From: an uncultured Bacteroidales bacterium
Lineage (GTDB): Bacteria > Bacteroidota > Bacteroidia > Bacteroidales > Paludibacteraceae
DNA: 64,000 bases
NCBI GenBank assembly: GCA_902765485.1
Contig: CACWZZ010000006.1
Coordinates: forward strand, 1 to 64,000
Direction of reading: 5' to 3'
Part shown: piece after piece, positions 63,925 to 64,000 of the stretch
Layout of the letters: each line of letters begins with the position of its first letter
How positions within the stretch are numbered: the first letter of the stretch is position 1
Translations under genes and position numbers: made by a program
Notes under the pieces: generated by a model
Seen by the model: the letters and a program-made list of their open reading frames with translations, nothing else
Databases searched by the model: none
Told to the model about the DNA's origin: nothing

Positions 63925-64000
63925 CAGAACGAATGCGTCCAAAGACGCTGGATGAATATATCGGCCAGAAACACCTGGTGGGCGAAGGAGCGATCCTGCG
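63912..64000 (+). CDS. rarA: Replication-associated recombination protein RarA/MgsA (partial, 5' end)
   Basis: Only 29 codons are inside the window: MLPLAERMRPKTLDEYIGQ followed by KHLVGEGAIL. PLAERMRP and the DE(Y/F)IGQ-HL motif are the standard start of RarA, an AAA+ ATPase at stalled forks. It overlaps the recN end, and the right edge cuts it before the Walker A motif. Confidence 0.85.
   Translation, partial: MLPLAERMRPKTLDEYIGQKHLVGEGAIL

Overview
The window is a gene-dense chromosomal segment of a member of the Bacteroidota, most likely an uncultured gut-type Bacteroidales. The evidence is the promoter grammar (TTG, 20 nt, TAnnTTTG, found eleven times), TonB-dependent receptors with carboxypeptidase-regulatory N-termini, a V/A-type ATPase operon containing a DUF2764 gene, BtuG-type vitamin B12 surface proteins, a SusA-like neopullulanase, candidate type IX secretion proteins (PorE- and PorD-like) and the near absence of Shine-Dalgarno sequences. 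The family or genus cannot be fixed from this sequence alone.

Layout. 1-6765 (minus): V/A-type ATPase operon, transcribed E, DUF2764, A, B, a 107-aa hypothetical, D, I; subunit I runs off the left edge. 6963-16996 (minus): a housekeeping operon that starts with gyrA and continues through a TPR protein, ruvX, def, mntP, a DUF3109 protein and cinA to a very unusual 951-aa fusion of an AspT/YidE-type transporter with a PD40/OmpA peptidoglycan-binding module. 17192-21785 (minus): two TonB-dependent receptors. They diverge from 21977-24207 (plus), a hemerythrin-LuxR regulator and a carboxypeptidase-regulatory-domain exported protein. 24246-24564: a promoter, a structured RNA and an intrinsic terminator with no gene, lying in front of a single-polypeptide MmeI-like (type IIL) restriction-modification gene (24619-27453). 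27443-27970 (minus): an orphan conserved gene. 28221-28745: tRNA-Gly(CCC) joined to the RNase P RNA gene. 28809-32221: a YihY/BrkB membrane protein, a SusA-like amylase and a cysteine-rich CWC protein. 32226-37944 (minus): a vitamin B12 uptake locus (btuB, a btuG fusion, a DUF4465 lipoprotein, a BtuF-like binding protein) behind a compact cobalamin riboswitch. 38058-40913: a DUF1846 protein and a divergent RluA-type pseudouridine synthase. 40910-49100 (minus): a compact exopolysaccharide cluster (gmd, fcl, a deacetylase-like gene, a WlbA-like dehydrogenase, two Wza-like export lipoproteins, a BY-kinase). 49101-49847: a repeat-rich intergenic region. 49848-64000 (plus): bactofilin, a DUF1015 protein, a PorE-like protein, thyA, folA, tex, ettA, tilS, aroE, a DUF4831 protein, a PorD-like DUF4835 protein, recN and the start of rarA.

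Two themes stand out. First, short tandem repeats (7, 8, 9, 11, 22 and 65 bp units) sit at gene junctions, in leaders and inside coding regions. A heptamer array inside gmd and another inside the btuG signal peptide could shift the reading frame if they slip. Second, a dispersed palindromic repeat family has entered coding sequence at least twice, making a signal peptide and a loop beside a methyltransferase motif. The strongest candidates for something undescribed are the transporter-OmpA fusion, the structured RNA in front of the restriction-modification gene, and the possibly phase-variable GDP-fucose pathway. No search or folding program could be run, so family names rest on motif recognition and all RNA structures are hand-paired.
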